Positions 1 through 7,972 of a stretch of DNA of 19,004 bases are shown one piece after another (the stretch's first letter is position 1; the number at the start of each line of letters is the position of its first letter). The DNA is taken from contig CAJTOB010000001.1 in NCBI GenBank assembly GCA_910578035.1, positions 1-19,004 of the forward strand, given 5' to 3'. The DNA is from an uncultured Muribaculaceae bacterium (GTDB lineage: Bacteria > Bacteroidota > Bacteroidia > Bacteroidales > Muribaculaceae). A program made the translations under genes and the position numbers. The notes below the pieces were generated by a model that had not been told where the DNA came from, did no database searches, and saw nothing but the letters and a program-made list of their open reading frames with translations.

Positions 1-53
<53 letters not shown>

Positions 54-78
54 ATTGGTGTTTTTCTCATTTGCGATG

Positions 79-110
79 CAAAGTTAGGCACTTTCTTCGA
101 ACTGACCAAA
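79..110 (-). promoter_or_regulatory. Bacteroidota-type promoter for tRNA-Gly
   Basis: On the minus strand, TTTG (plus 107-110) is followed after exactly 20 nt by TAACTTTG (plus 79-86), matching the Bacteroidota -33 TTTG / -7 TAnnTTTG consensus. Transcription should start around plus 72-74, about 20 nt before the mature tRNA 5' end at 53. Confidence 0.75.
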
Positions 111-117
111 TGTTTTA

Positions 118-223
118 GCGACTTTTTTTGAGGAAAATTTCACTTCATTTTACAATGTGCTGAATGGCAGTGCGATATTGTGCGATTTTTTCGAGCGAAA
201 ATTTGTCCTCAGGCTATCGCACA
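118..223. repeat. Spacer with imperfect direct repeat and two interlocked inverted repeats
   Basis: Between the two divergent promoters lie two related segments, 118-141 and 182-205, both of the form GCGA, T-tract, GAG(C)G, AAAATTT, with a 64-nt period. In addition, GAGGAAAATTT (130-140) is complementary to AAATTTGTCCTC (199-210) apart from one bulged base, and TGTGCGAT (179-186) is the exact inverse of ATCGCACA (216-223). The two inverted repeats interlock rather than nest. No gene is seen here. The function is unknown; it could be a degenerate intergenic repeat or a set of binding sites. Confidence 0.5.
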
Positions 224-231
224 GCATAGTC

Positions 232-262
232 TTGCTCAATTTCCGCATTTTTTTTACTTTTG
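232..262 (+). promoter_or_regulatory. Bacteroidota-type promoter for xth
   Basis: TTG at 232-234 and TACTTTTG at 255-262 are separated by 20 nt, matching the Bacteroidota housekeeping sigma consensus. Initiation near 268-270 would give a leader of about 22 nt before the ATG at 291. Confidence 0.7.
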
Positions 263-290
263 TAGTTAGAAGAAAAAACAAAAAGGTAAG

Positions 291-1049
291 ATGAAATTAG
301 TGTCGTGGAACGTGAATGGCCTGCGGGCTATTGTCGGAAAAGGGTTTGCGGATATTTTTGAATCGATGGACGCCGATATTTTCTGCCTTCAGGAAATAAA
401 ATTGCAGGAAGGTCAACTCGATTTAAATTTCGATGGTTATACATCATATTATAGTTATGCCGAAAAGAAAGGTTATTCCGGCACGGCTTCTTTCTCAAAA
501 GTAAAGGCAATAAGTGAGCGGCATGAGATAGGGGAGGAGCGTCACGACCATGAGGGTAGGGTAGTGGTGCTCGAATACGATGAGTTCTATCTTGTGAATG
601 TTTACACTCCAAATTCTCAGAGCGAACTCGCCAGGCTCGATTATCGTATGGACTGGGAAAACGAGTTCTTGTCGTTCGTAAAAACACTCAATGCTCGCAA
701 GCCTGTTGTAATATGTGGCGACATGAATGTGGCTCATAATGAAATCGACCTTGCCAATCCTAAGACAAACCGAAACAATGCCGGATTTACCGACAGCGAA
801 CGAGCCTGTTTTAGTCGGCTGCTCGAGGCCGGCTTTGTCGATTCGTTCCGTCATCTTCACCCTGATGAGAAAGGTGCTTACAGCTGGTGGAGTTACCGTG
901 GCCGTGCCCGTGAGAAGAATGTCGGCTGGCGTATAGATTATTTTGTCGTGTCTGAGCGTATTGCCGATAAGCTGCTCGATGCCCGCATACACCCTGAAAT
1001 CACGGGCTCAGATCATTGTCCTGTAAGCATCGAAATCGATTTGAAGTGA
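291..1049 (+). CDS. xth: Exodeoxyribonuclease III (AP endonuclease family)
   Basis: This is a 252-residue protein of the exonuclease/endonuclease/phosphatase fold, near the usual length for ExoIII/ExoA. The family cuts DNA 5' to abasic sites and removes 3' blocking groups in base excision repair, in the cytoplasm, using Mg2+. The family motifs appear in order: N7 in SWNVNGLR, the metal ligand E35 in LQEIK (33-37), YTPNS (105-109), GDMNVAH (143-149, with D144 and N146), WRIDYF (213-218) and the catalytic SDHCPV (240-245, D241/H242). The ATG at 291 is chosen because ExoIII proteins start with this M-K-L/I-V-SWNVNG sequence. It has its own promoter 29 nt upstream. Its stop lies just before a small orphan frame. 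Which of the ExoIII subgroups it belongs to was not resolved. Confidence 0.96.
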   Translation: MKLVSWNVNGLRAIVGKGFADIFESMDADIFCLQEIKLQEGQLDLNFDGYTSYYSYAEKKGYSGTASFSKVKAISERHEIGEERHDHEGRVVVLEYDEFYLVNVYTPNSQSELARLDYRMDWENEFLSFVKTLNARKPVVICGDMNVAHNEIDLANPKTNRNNAGFTDSERACFSRLLEAGFVDSFRHLHPDEKGAYSWWSYRGRAREKNVGWRIDYFVVSERIADKLLDARIHPEITGSDHCPVSIEIDLK

Positions 1050-1083
1050 ACGTGTCGTAACATATCATACCGACTTCGATGAA

Positions 1084-1299
1084 TTGAGGATTTGCCGGCG
1101 TTCGCTCGACAGCGATTATGCCGGTACTATAATTGTAGATGATGCCGTCAACGAGGCTATGCGCAATCTTTGCGTCTCTATTCCATCTGTCAATATGATT
1201 CGTTATCTCAACAAATGGGGCTGGTTTATCGACCCGGAGAGACGGCTCATGAACCGAACATTGGAGATGCGTCTTTCAGAGTGCGGCTATAAGCCTTAG
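1084..1299 (+). CDS. Small hypothetical protein with TTG start, or a gene remnant
   Basis: I do not recognise this frame. It is open from 1045, just after an in-frame TGA that lies inside the end of xth, to TAG at 1297-1299. The only conventional early start is TTG at 1084, giving 71 residues; the first ATG is at 1159 and would give 46. The predicted product is soluble and charged, with an aromatic cluster LNKWGWFID and a C-terminal ECGYKP; no signal peptide or membrane segment is visible. Codon choice (many C-ending codons such as GAC, GTC, CTC) resembles a coding frame. It has no visible promoter and lies 34 nt after xth, so it would be read from the xth transcript. The last 24 nt overlap the 3' end of the convergent glycosyltransferase gene. 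It may instead be the surviving C-terminal part of a longer lost gene. Confidence 0.4.
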   Translation: MRICRRSLDSDYAGTIIVDDAVNEAMRNLCVSIPSVNMIRYLNKWGWFIDPERRLMNRTLEMRLSECGYKP

Positions 1300-2220
1300 T
1301 GTTCTTTCGCCTGCATACGACAGCAAGGCCCCAATCTTGTTTTTGAGTCTCACTCTGGAATCGGCCAGTATCGCCCTACGCTCTTTCTTTATCATAGAAT
1401 AGCACGCCGACGCCTCCTGGCGGCAGCCGTTGCGCGAAGCTTCTGTAAAAATATTGAAATAAGCACTGAATCGCCGGCTCCTCGCTGCGGGCTCGAGTGC
1501 CGGATAATTCAGCCTTATGAACTCGAGCACCGCTTCAGTAGCTCGTATGGCATCGAGACGGCGAGGATGCCAGGTGTTGATGAAACTCGTCGTATTACGG
1601 CGATAGAAATAAAGACTTCCGTCTGTAACTGCTATCAGTTTGCAGCGGGCATACAGGCGTGGTATTATCTCAAGGTCCTCATAATATAGCCCTTTTGTGA
1701 AGCGTAGACCCTCAAATAGTTCGGCTCTGAATAATTTTGATGAAACCGATGTGTTGAATCGTCGTCGCTGATACAGGGTGTGCTTGATTGCGCTTTCCGG
1801 AGAATATATCGAGAACCGACTGCTAAGTTTCCAGTCGGTAGGCTTTGTCTTTTTATGGAAAAAATCGGCCGCGGCAATGTCGCAATCTCCGATATTGGCA
1901 ACCAGTGTCTCCAGCGCGTGGGGCGCATATGTATCATCGGCATCACAGAATGCAATATATTTTCCGCGAGTATTCTCCAGCCCCACATTTCGTGCTGCCG
2001 ATTGGCCGCTGTTAGCTATGCTGAAATGCCGGAAGCGCTCTGGTTCTCTGTGTGCATATTTCATGCAGACTGCGGCGCTGCTGTCGGTGCTTCCGTCGTC
2101 GATGGTAATAACCTCTATGTTGGTCAAAGTCTGTGTCCGAAGGCTTTCAAGGCATTCAGACAGATACTTCTCGCCGTTATATACGGGCACTATTACAGAA
2201 ACCAGAGGCCCTTGCGTCAT
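1276..2220 (-). CDS. Family 2 glycosyltransferase
   Basis: This 314-residue protein is an inverting GT-A fold glycosyltransferase of the GT2 family, which transfers a sugar from a nucleotide donor, usually during polysaccharide or glycoconjugate synthesis at the cytoplasmic face of the membrane. The N-terminal half has the family landmarks: VSVIVPVYNGEKYL (7-20), DDGSTD (41-46), N-SGQSAARNVGL around 70-81, and the metal-binding DADD (93-96). A later YYEDLE segment fits the region after the acceptor site. The C-terminal 100 residues are basic, without clear membrane spans, and probably bind the acceptor; donor and acceptor cannot be deduced. Its ATG overlaps the stop of the GHL10 hydrolase gene by 4 bp (ATGA at 2217-2220), so it is the last gene of the minus-strand unit. 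No terminator is obvious beyond its stop. Confidence 0.93.
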   Translation of the reverse strand: MTQGPLVSVIVPVYNGEKYLSECLESLRTQTLTNIEVITIDDGSTDSSAAVCMKYAHREPERFRHFSIANSGQSAARNVGLENTRGKYIAFCDADDTYAPHALETLVANIGDCDIAAADFFHKKTKPTDWKLSSRFSIYSPESAIKHTLYQRRRFNTSVSSKLFRAELFEGLRFTKGLYYEDLEIIPRLYARCKLIAVTDGSLYFYRRNTTSFINTWHPRRLDAIRATEAVLEFIRLNYPALEPAARSRRFSAYFNIFTEASRNGCRQEASACYSMIKKERRAILADSRVRLKNKIGALLSYAGERTLRLIAAL

Positions 2221-3665
2221 TTTATAAGAACCGGAATCGAGCCTTCCGACTCATTGTTTACACGGTCTATTGCAGTCACTACATATACCCCTGCAGCTGT
2301 CGGTTTGTAGAACATCGCAGGAGTCACCGACACTATATTGTCTCCCGACTCAAGGTCTATATCTTCAGGTGAGTCAAAGCGATAGATTGCAAACCGCACG
2401 GCATCGCTTGTTTGTCCTTGAGGAACCTTCGCTGACCACACTATCGTTTTGTCTGCTTCAACTCCAATATTGTCGGGTGCGTCCGGCAGTTTGTCGCCAA
2501 GCCATGTGGAGGCCGGAGGCAATGCTATGTGCCGCTGATAGTTGCGCGATAGCGAATCGGCCACGCCACCGATGTTTTTAGTGAGCGAATATCCGGGCCA
2601 CCAGCAGTTTCCGGAAATATTGTTGGGCTTGCGTACAGGCTTCATTTTGTCTGCAAGTTCATTTTTCTTTATGGTGCGTTCAACGTCCTGCCCTATGTAC
2701 AGATGACGTGTTTTGCCGGCATTTTTATTCCACCAGTCTGCCAGTACGCGATACGAAGCCGCTTTGTGGTCGAGCTCCCAGTAGAGTTGGGGCAGCAGAT
2801 AGTCTATCCAGCCCTTTTCTTCCCATAGAAGCACATCGGCATAGAGAGCGTCATAGTTCTCCAGTCCGTTTGTTTCGCTGCCGCGCGGGTCGGTTTTCTT
2901 GTTTCGCCATATTCCGAAGGGGCTAATGCCGAAACGCACCCAGGGCTTTAGCTTTTTGATGCATGTATTCACTTCTTCGATAAGCATATCGACATTCTTG
3001 CGTCTCCAATCGTCGCGTTTCATCCCTTTGCCATATTTTGCATAATCGGCTGCATCGGGAAACTGTTTCCCTGCAACGGGGTAGGGGTAGAAATAATCAT
3101 CGAAATGAATCGCATCAACATCATACCTCGACACAATGTCTTCAACTACCTTGCATATGAATTCGCGGTTCTCGGGCAGGGCCGGATTGAAATACAGTTT
3201 GCCGTCGTAGCGCACGAAGCGTTTGGGATATTTGTGATATATATGATTCTTCGGCAGAGTCTGTTTCGCTGAACTTGTCACGCGGTAGGGGTTGAGCCAT
3301 GCATGAAGCTCCATACCGCGGGCATGAGCTTCTTCTACCATGAATTCGAGGGGGTCCCAGTAAGGTGACGGCGCCTTCCCGTCATCTGTAAGAAAACGGC
3401 TCCACGGCTCGTATCGGCTTGCATAGAACGCATCAGACTGTGGCCGCACCTGAAAAAGAACCGCATTCACGCCCATGGCCTGCAGACTGTCGAGCTGCGA
3501 GCGTAGGTAAGACTTACATTTTTCGGTGCCCATGGTCTTATATTGGCTCTGATACACCGTATGAAGCCAAGCACCGCGGAATTCTCGCTTGGGAGAGCCC
3601 GCATGAAGCACCAGCGAGGCGCTAAGGCTCAGTAAAATGAGTAATAATTTAGTTTTCACCAACAT
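2217..3665 (-). CDS. Secreted GHL10 (DUF187) family glycosyl hydrolase, DigH-like
   Basis: This 482-residue protein starts with a signal peptide (K-T-K then hydrophobic 7-20, likely cut near HAGS). Residues about 27-380 form a TIM-barrel-like glycosyl hydrolase-like 10 domain: REFRGAWLHTVYQS (27-40), GVNAVLFQVRPQSDAFY (65-81), GMELHAWLNPYR (117-128), VDAIHFDDYFYPYP (183-196) and RFGISPFGIWRN further on. The last roughly 90 residues look like a fibronectin-III-type beta domain. An E. coli member, DigH (YddW), cleaves peptidoglycan glycan strands stripped of stem peptides. A cell-wall role is therefore the best inference, but Bacteroidota have several GHL10 paralogues and the substrate is not proven. 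It is exported to the periplasm; no lipobox cysteine is seen. It overlaps the symporter stop by 10 bp and the glycosyltransferase start by 4 bp. Confidence 0.9.
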   Translation of the reverse strand: MLVKTKLLLILLSLSASLVLHAGSPKREFRGAWLHTVYQSQYKTMGTEKCKSYLRSQLDSLQAMGVNAVLFQVRPQSDAFYASRYEPWSRFLTDDGKAPSPYWDPLEFMVEEAHARGMELHAWLNPYRVTSSAKQTLPKNHIYHKYPKRFVRYDGKLYFNPALPENREFICKVVEDIVSRYDVDAIHFDDYFYPYPVAGKQFPDAADYAKYGKGMKRDDWRRKNVDMLIEEVNTCIKKLKPWVRFGISPFGIWRNKKTDPRGSETNGLENYDALYADVLLWEEKGWIDYLLPQLYWELDHKAASYRVLADWWNKNAGKTRHLYIGQDVERTIKKNELADKMKPVRKPNNISGNCWWPGYSLTKNIGGVADSLSRNYQRHIALPPASTWLGDKLPDAPDNIGVEADKTIVWSAKVPQGQTSDAVRFAIYRFDSPEDIDLESGDNIVSVTPAMFYKPTAAGVYVVTAIDRVNNESEGSIPVLIK

Positions 3666-5059
3666 TCTGTTTTTTCTGCTATTTCAGGTATTGTATTTTT
3701 GTGATATATCGGGTCTAAGCCGCGTTTGCGCTGAGCTTGGTAGTCCTCAAGGCATCTTTTGGCGAAACGCCCCAGCAGAACAATCGCTACTATATTGCAG
3801 AGTGTCATCAGAGCCATCGCAATATCCGCCAAGGCCCATACCAGATTTAACGACGCCACAGAGCCAATGCCCACCATCGCGGCCGAAAGTAACCGCAGCA
3901 CCGTATGCGACCCCTTGAAGCGTCCTATGAAATCGATATTAGTCTCTCCGTAGTAATAGTTTGCCACGATGCTCGTAAAACCGAACAGCACGATTGCTAT
4001 AGCCACAAATATAGTTGCCGCAGTGCCTACTTCATTGGCCAGTGCAGCTTGTGTCAGCTCGATACCCGTCAGTCCGCTGTCAAACACACCGCTGCAAAGG
4101 ATTATGAAAGCCGTTGCCGTACACACCAGCAATGTGTCGGTATAGACCCCTAAAGTCTGTATGAGTCCTTGCTTCACAGGGTGCGATACATCGGCGGTTG
4201 CGGCTGCGTTCGGCGTTGAGCCCTCTCCGGCCTCATTGCTGAAAAGGCCGCGTTTAACGCCCATAATCATCGCCATGCCTATGCCTCCTCCAGCTATCTG
4301 GTTTATTCCGAATGCATTCTCAATGATTAGCCCCATCACATGAGGAAAATAGCTGATTCTCACAATCACAACATAGAGAGCAAGAAGCAGATAGAATACA
4401 GCCATCGCCGGAACTACAATCTCATTGATTTTAGCAATTCGGCGTATTCCTCCCCAGATGACTGCAAGAGTAAGACCGAGCAAAACCCCTCCTGTTACAA
4501 TGTTGTCGATGCCGAAACTGTTGTTCAAGGCAATCGCAATCGTATTGGACTGTACTGGGTTAAATGCCAGTGCGAATGTGATGGTGATAAGCACGGCGAA
4601 GGTGCAAGCATACCATCGCTTTCCTAAGCCCTTTTGGATATAGTAGGCCGGACCACCTCGGAATGAATGCTCGCCTTTGACTTTAAAAAGCTGTGCCAAT
4701 GTGGATTCAACAAAAGCATTTGCCGAACCTAAAAATGCCACGACCCACATCCAGAATACCGCTCCGGGTCCGCCGAGTGCTATCGCAATCGCTACACCCG
4801 CTACATTGCCCGTGCCGACACGGCTGGCAAGAGAAACCGCAAAAGCCTGAAACGAACTGATGCGTCCGCCCGGTTTGCCTTGACCGATGGACGTGTCGTC
4901 TTTTTTACCCGAGCGCACGAGCAGACGGCACATCTCGCCGATCATGCGGAACTGTACACCTTCGAGATTTAGTGTAAAATATAATCCGGCACCGAGAAGC
5001 ACCACAATCAGCACGTAAGACCATAGAAAATCGTTTATTAAGTCAATGATATCGGTCAC
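3656..5059 (-). CDS. AGCS-family sodium:alanine/glycine symporter
   Basis: This is a 467-residue inner-membrane protein of the alanine or glycine:cation symporter family, which imports small neutral amino acids with Na+ (or H+). Family features include the N-terminal INDFLWSYVLIVVLLGAGLY span, the signature RVGTGNVAGVAIAIALGGPG around residues 79-98, and the conserved KRGLFSNEAGEGSTPNAAA loop before a run of further spans; about ten to eleven spans are visible. The start is GTG at 5057-5059. It overlaps the upstream ATPase stop as GTGA (5056-5059), and no methionine codon lies nearer the first span, so the GTG start is well supported. The tail is soluble and charged. Amino acid specificity cannot be read from the sequence. 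It sits between an ABC importer and cell-surface hydrolase genes. Confidence 0.94.
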   Translation of the reverse strand: MTDIIDLINDFLWSYVLIVVLLGAGLYFTLNLEGVQFRMIGEMCRLLVRSGKKDDTSIGQGKPGGRISSFQAFAVSLASRVGTGNVAGVAIAIALGGPGAVFWMWVVAFLGSANAFVESTLAQLFKVKGEHSFRGGPAYYIQKGLGKRWYACTFAVLITITFALAFNPVQSNTIAIALNNSFGIDNIVTGGVLLGLTLAVIWGGIRRIAKINEIVVPAMAVFYLLLALYVVIVRISYFPHVMGLIIENAFGINQIAGGGIGMAMIMGVKRGLFSNEAGEGSTPNAAATADVSHPVKQGLIQTLGVYTDTLLVCTATAFIILCSGVFDSGLTGIELTQAALANEVGTAATIFVAIAIVLFGFTSIVANYYYGETNIDFIGRFKGSHTVLRLLSAAMVGIGSVASLNLVWALADIAMALMTLCNIVAIVLLGRFAKRCLEDYQAQRKRGLDPIYHKNTIPEIAEKTECW

Positions 5060-5811
5060 AGTATGAAAGAATATGAGGTTTTGTCAAAGTGTAATCCCGG
5101 AAAAGCCCTGTCGGGCAAACCTTGCTCTATGGCAGTGTCGCGAGGTGCCTCAATGAGCCGCCCGGCGGTTTTATCGACAATCCAGAGGATGTCGGCAACC
5201 GCTATGGCCGATGAAATGTCATGCGTCGACAGTACTATGGCCTTTCCAGAATCTGCAAGTCTGCGTAGAAGTGCGGTGATTTCTATACGCCCCGCTACGT
5301 CAAGGAAAGCCGTCGGTTCGTCGAGTATTATCAGTGGAGTGTCCTGGGCCAGGGCGCGTGCAATCATCACTTTTTGGCGCTCCCCGTCGCTGAGCGTGCC
5401 GCAAAGACGGCTTTTCATTCCTCCCATCCCTACGGCTTCTATGGACTCATGCACAATCTTTCGGTCTTTTTCCGAAAGCCGCCCGAAAAGACCTGTATGT
5501 GGGTGGCGCCCGATTTCTACAGTTTCTTCTACGCTCAGGCCGCCACCTCCCGTACGGTCTGTGAAGACCATGGCAAGGCTCTTGGCAAGTTCCGGCCTTC
5601 GCAATTGCTCTATCGGCAGGCCCCCGAATAGTATTGAGCCGCCTAAGGGGGCCTGGGCGCCGGCCAGAGTACGCAGAAGAGTCGACTTGCCGCTGCCGTT
5701 GGCGCCTAAGAGCGTTGTGAGAGTGCCTTTGCACACCGCAAGGTTTATATCAGAAAGCACTGTCCGCTTTCCATAGCCGATATTTAGACCATGTGTTTCC
5801 AGTACTTTCAT
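5056..5811 (-). CDS. ATP-binding protein of a FecCDE/BtuCDF-type ABC importer
   Basis: This 251-residue ATPase drives import of an iron-siderophore, haem or cobalamin-like ligand with the permease and binding protein encoded just upstream. Visible motifs are Walker A GANGSGKST (36-44), ABC signature LSDGERQ (140-146), Walker B LIILDEPTA (160-168), D-loop FLDV and H-loop H197. The Q-loop position reads MVFTDRTGGGG (81-91), so the usual glutamine appears to be threonine. The start is ATG at 5809-5811, because it overlaps the permease stop as ATGA and the strand beginning KVLETHGLNIGYG is the expected N-terminus. The frame stays open further upstream, but that stretch has no homology-like content and lies inside the permease. 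The cytoplasmic partner faces the FecCD coupling helices. The substrate is unassigned. Confidence 0.94.
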   Translation of the reverse strand: MKVLETHGLNIGYGKRTVLSDINLAVCKGTLTTLLGANGSGKSTLLRTLAGAQAPLGGSILFGGLPIEQLRRPELAKSLAMVFTDRTGGGGLSVEETVEIGRHPHTGLFGRLSEKDRKIVHESIEAVGMGGMKSRLCGTLSDGERQKVMIARALAQDTPLIILDEPTAFLDVAGRIEITALLRRLADSGKAIVLSTHDISSAIAVADILWIVDKTAGRLIEAPRDTAIEQGLPDRAFPGLHFDKTSYSFIL

Positions 5812-6824
5812 GAGAAATATACAAGTCGGTGGCGGTTCAACAACACATATATTATAATAGGAACTCCGATAAGCGGAGTGATGGCATTTACCGGCAATAT
5901 CGCTCCTGTCGCCAGCGACGGTGCCACCGACGCAATCTGACATATAAGTCCGAGAACAGCCCCTGCAAGTGCTGTCGCCGGAAGGAGCACACGATGATTG
6001 GCCGTTCCGCACATAAGTCGCGCTATATGAGGAACGACAAGTCCGAGAAATCCTATTGGGCCGCACCATGCAGTCACAGTCGCAGTCAGAGCACCCGAGA
6101 TAGCGAGTAGGGCAGACCGTGTCCGCTTTATTGGCACACCGGAGCTCTCCGCATATCTGGCGCCGAGCAACATGGCGTTGAGGCTTTTGCAATAAGGTAT
6201 GCACAGAAGCATGAACAGCACAGTGAGAGAGGCGAATAAAGGTAGGCTGTCCAGCCCGACGCCCCCGAAAGTGCCCATTCCCCACATTACAAAGCTATGC
6301 ACAGAATTTTCTGTCGCAAAATAGTTGAGCAGCGAAATTGCCGATGAAGAAAGATAGCCTGTCAGTATTCCGATGATGAGCAGAATATCTGCCGAACGCA
6401 CAAATCCCGAAAAGAAAAGTAATATCGCCAGCACCGTAGCTGCCCCCATGAATGCGCCCGCAACGAGAGCCATGCGCCCCCAGAAGCCAAGCAGCCCCCC
6501 GAGAGCCAGCAATACTACCGCGACGCCGAGACTTGCTCCTGTAGAGATTCCCATGATAGACGGTCCGGCAAGAGGATTGTTAAAGCATGTCTGCATCAGA
6601 AGACCGGCGACAGCGAGTGCGGCGCTTCCGAAAAGTGCCGTCGCAAGAGCCGGCAGGCGAGTCTCCACAACGATGAAGCTCACCTTAGTGTCTGCTTTGC
6701 CGCATAATGCATCAATAACGTCGGCAAAACCAACTTCTACACCTCCGGCAAGCAATCCGAATGCAAAAAATAAAGGTATTGCCAGAGCAAGAATACAGAC
6801 AGATATGCGGCTTCGTCGTGTCAT
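5808..6824 (-). CDS. FecCD-family permease of an ABC importer
   Basis: This 338-residue permease belongs to the FecCD/BtuC type II importer family, which forms a homodimeric channel in the inner membrane for siderophores, haem or vitamin B12. Hydrophobic segments consistent with about nine to ten helices run from residue 8 to the end. Conserved stretches include NPLAGPSIMGISTGASLGV near residues 83-101 and the cytoplasmic-gate GFLGLVVPHIARLMCG around 257-272, which contacts the ATPase. The ATG at 6822-6824 overlaps the binding-protein stop as ATGA, and the gene's own stop overlaps the ATPase ATG in the same way. No TonB-dependent outer-membrane receptor gene is in the window, so the ligand remains open between iron chelates and corrinoids. 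Confidence 0.95.
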   Translation of the reverse strand: MTRRSRISVCILALAIPLFFAFGLLAGGVEVGFADVIDALCGKADTKVSFIVVETRLPALATALFGSAALAVAGLLMQTCFNNPLAGPSIMGISTGASLGVAVVLLALGGLLGFWGRMALVAGAFMGAATVLAILLFFSGFVRSADILLIIGILTGYLSSSAISLLNYFATENSVHSFVMWGMGTFGGVGLDSLPLFASLTVLFMLLCIPYCKSLNAMLLGARYAESSGVPIKRTRSALLAISGALTATVTAWCGPIGFLGLVVPHIARLMCGTANHRVLLPATALAGAVLGLICQIASVAPSLATGAILPVNAITPLIGVPIIIYVLLNRHRLVYFS

Positions 6825-7972
6825 TGGCCGGTCCTTTTGAAGTATTTCAGTTCATATCCCGGCATCAGTTTCGGATGAAATATCGCTACATAGTCGGCAA
6901 GTATCTTCTCGGGGTGAAATGCTATGTCGTTGAAAATATGCCGTTTCTCAGAGTCGCAGCTGTATATGTCGCCGTTTTTCCAGGCTTTGAACGCGCTGTA
7001 GCGTGGATTCATCGCTTTAAGCGACTCCGGAGTGGTCTCATATCCAAAAGAACGTACAAGCCAGACGTCGGCGTCCATTGCGGCCTCGGCCACGTTCTCA
7101 AGCGATAGCGCCAGCGACCCTGTGCCTTCTGTGTCTGCCCAGGGGTAGCGGGCGCCGGCGTCCGCAAGCATTGTAGCCTGGTAGCTTCCGCCTGCCGCAA
7201 CATACCAGACGCCCATATATTCGGTTTCAGTCAGCACCGTTGGAGCCACTTCGTCGGCAAGTTTCACTTTGAGAGCAAGATTAGAATAATCCTCAATCAC
7301 ATTCCCGAAAATTTCTTCTGCTTTCTCCCTTTCGCCGAAGAGTTCGCCTAAAAACAATAGCCATTCGGCGCGGGCAATAGGTGTGGTCTCAAGATAATCT
7401 GCCATTTCTACGGCCGTCATGCTTTTCGGGAATGAGCCGCTCGACATCGCCTGCATGGGAGCGCGGAGCACGGCTTCGACATCGGCGGCCGCAAGGCGCT
7501 CGACAGACGGAGCCTCGGCCGTTCCTACATCGGCAATCCGCTTTTCTGCCAGCATTACACCGACAGTGTCATTCGCAGGAAAAAAAGAAGCGTCGGCTAC
7601 CGCTGCAAGCGAACCGAGAGCACCCAGCTCTTTCATCGCACCGGTATGCACTGCCGAAAAAACGGCTGCTCGTTGTATTGGTGTTCTTATTACAGCTACG
7701 CCGTCCGGCAGATTGTCGGGTAGGGTAGAATCTCGGTCTACAAGCAGATAGCGCGCCAAGGTTTGTTCAGGCGCCCAGGGGTTGGCTATCTCGGCGAGAC
7801 GCTGCCCGTTTCCGTAATCGACAAGAGTGAGAAAACGGGCGTGATGGGTTAGCGTGTCGGCCCATGTGCTATCCGAAACAAAACCATCACTACCTCCCCG
7901 GCTCGTACACGACAAAAGCCCCGATAGCGTCAGTACTATCGGCAATATAGCTTTAAACCTTGAAAGACGCAT
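6821..7972 (-). CDS. Periplasmic binding lipoprotein of the FecCD-type ABC importer
   Basis: This 383-residue lipoprotein belongs to the helical-backbone substrate-binding family (Peripla_BP_2) that delivers iron chelates or corrinoids to FecCD permeases. The N-terminus is a lipoprotein signal: basic RLSRFK, a hydrophobic core, then the lipobox LLSC with Cys22. The mature part shows two lobes. The first holds the AIANPW-type strand seen here as AEIANPWAP and the ligand-facing TPIQRAAVFSAVHTGAMKELG segment; the second holds ETEYMGVWYVAAGGSY and DVWLVRSFGYE. I prefer ATG at 7970-7972 to the TTG one codon upstream: the ATG overlaps the DUF805 stop as TGATG. Its stop overlaps the permease ATG as ATGA. 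The ligand is not identifiable. Confidence 0.92.
   Translation of the reverse strand: MRLSRFKAILPIVLTLSGLLSCTSRGGSDGFVSDSTWADTLTHHARFLTLVDYGNGQRLAEIANPWAPEQTLARYLLVDRDSTLPDNLPDGVAVIRTPIQRAAVFSAVHTGAMKELGALGSLAAVADASFFPANDTVGVMLAEKRIADVGTAEAPSVERLAAADVEAVLRAPMQAMSSGSFPKSMTAVEMADYLETTPIARAEWLLFLGELFGEREKAEEIFGNVIEDYSNLALKVKLADEVAPTVLTETEYMGVWYVAAGGSYQATMLADAGARYPWADTEGTGSLALSLENVAEAAMDADVWLVRSFGYETTPESLKAMNPRYSAFKAWKNGDIYSCDSEKRHIFNDIAFHPEKILADYVAIFHPKLMPGYELKYFKRTGQ

Noticed and set aside
5812..6285. In-frame 158-codon extension upstream of the ABC ATPase
   Set aside because: It lies wholly within the permease gene in another frame, has Cys/Arg-rich composition typical of a shadow frame, and the ATG at 5811 gives the normal family length with an ATGA overlap.
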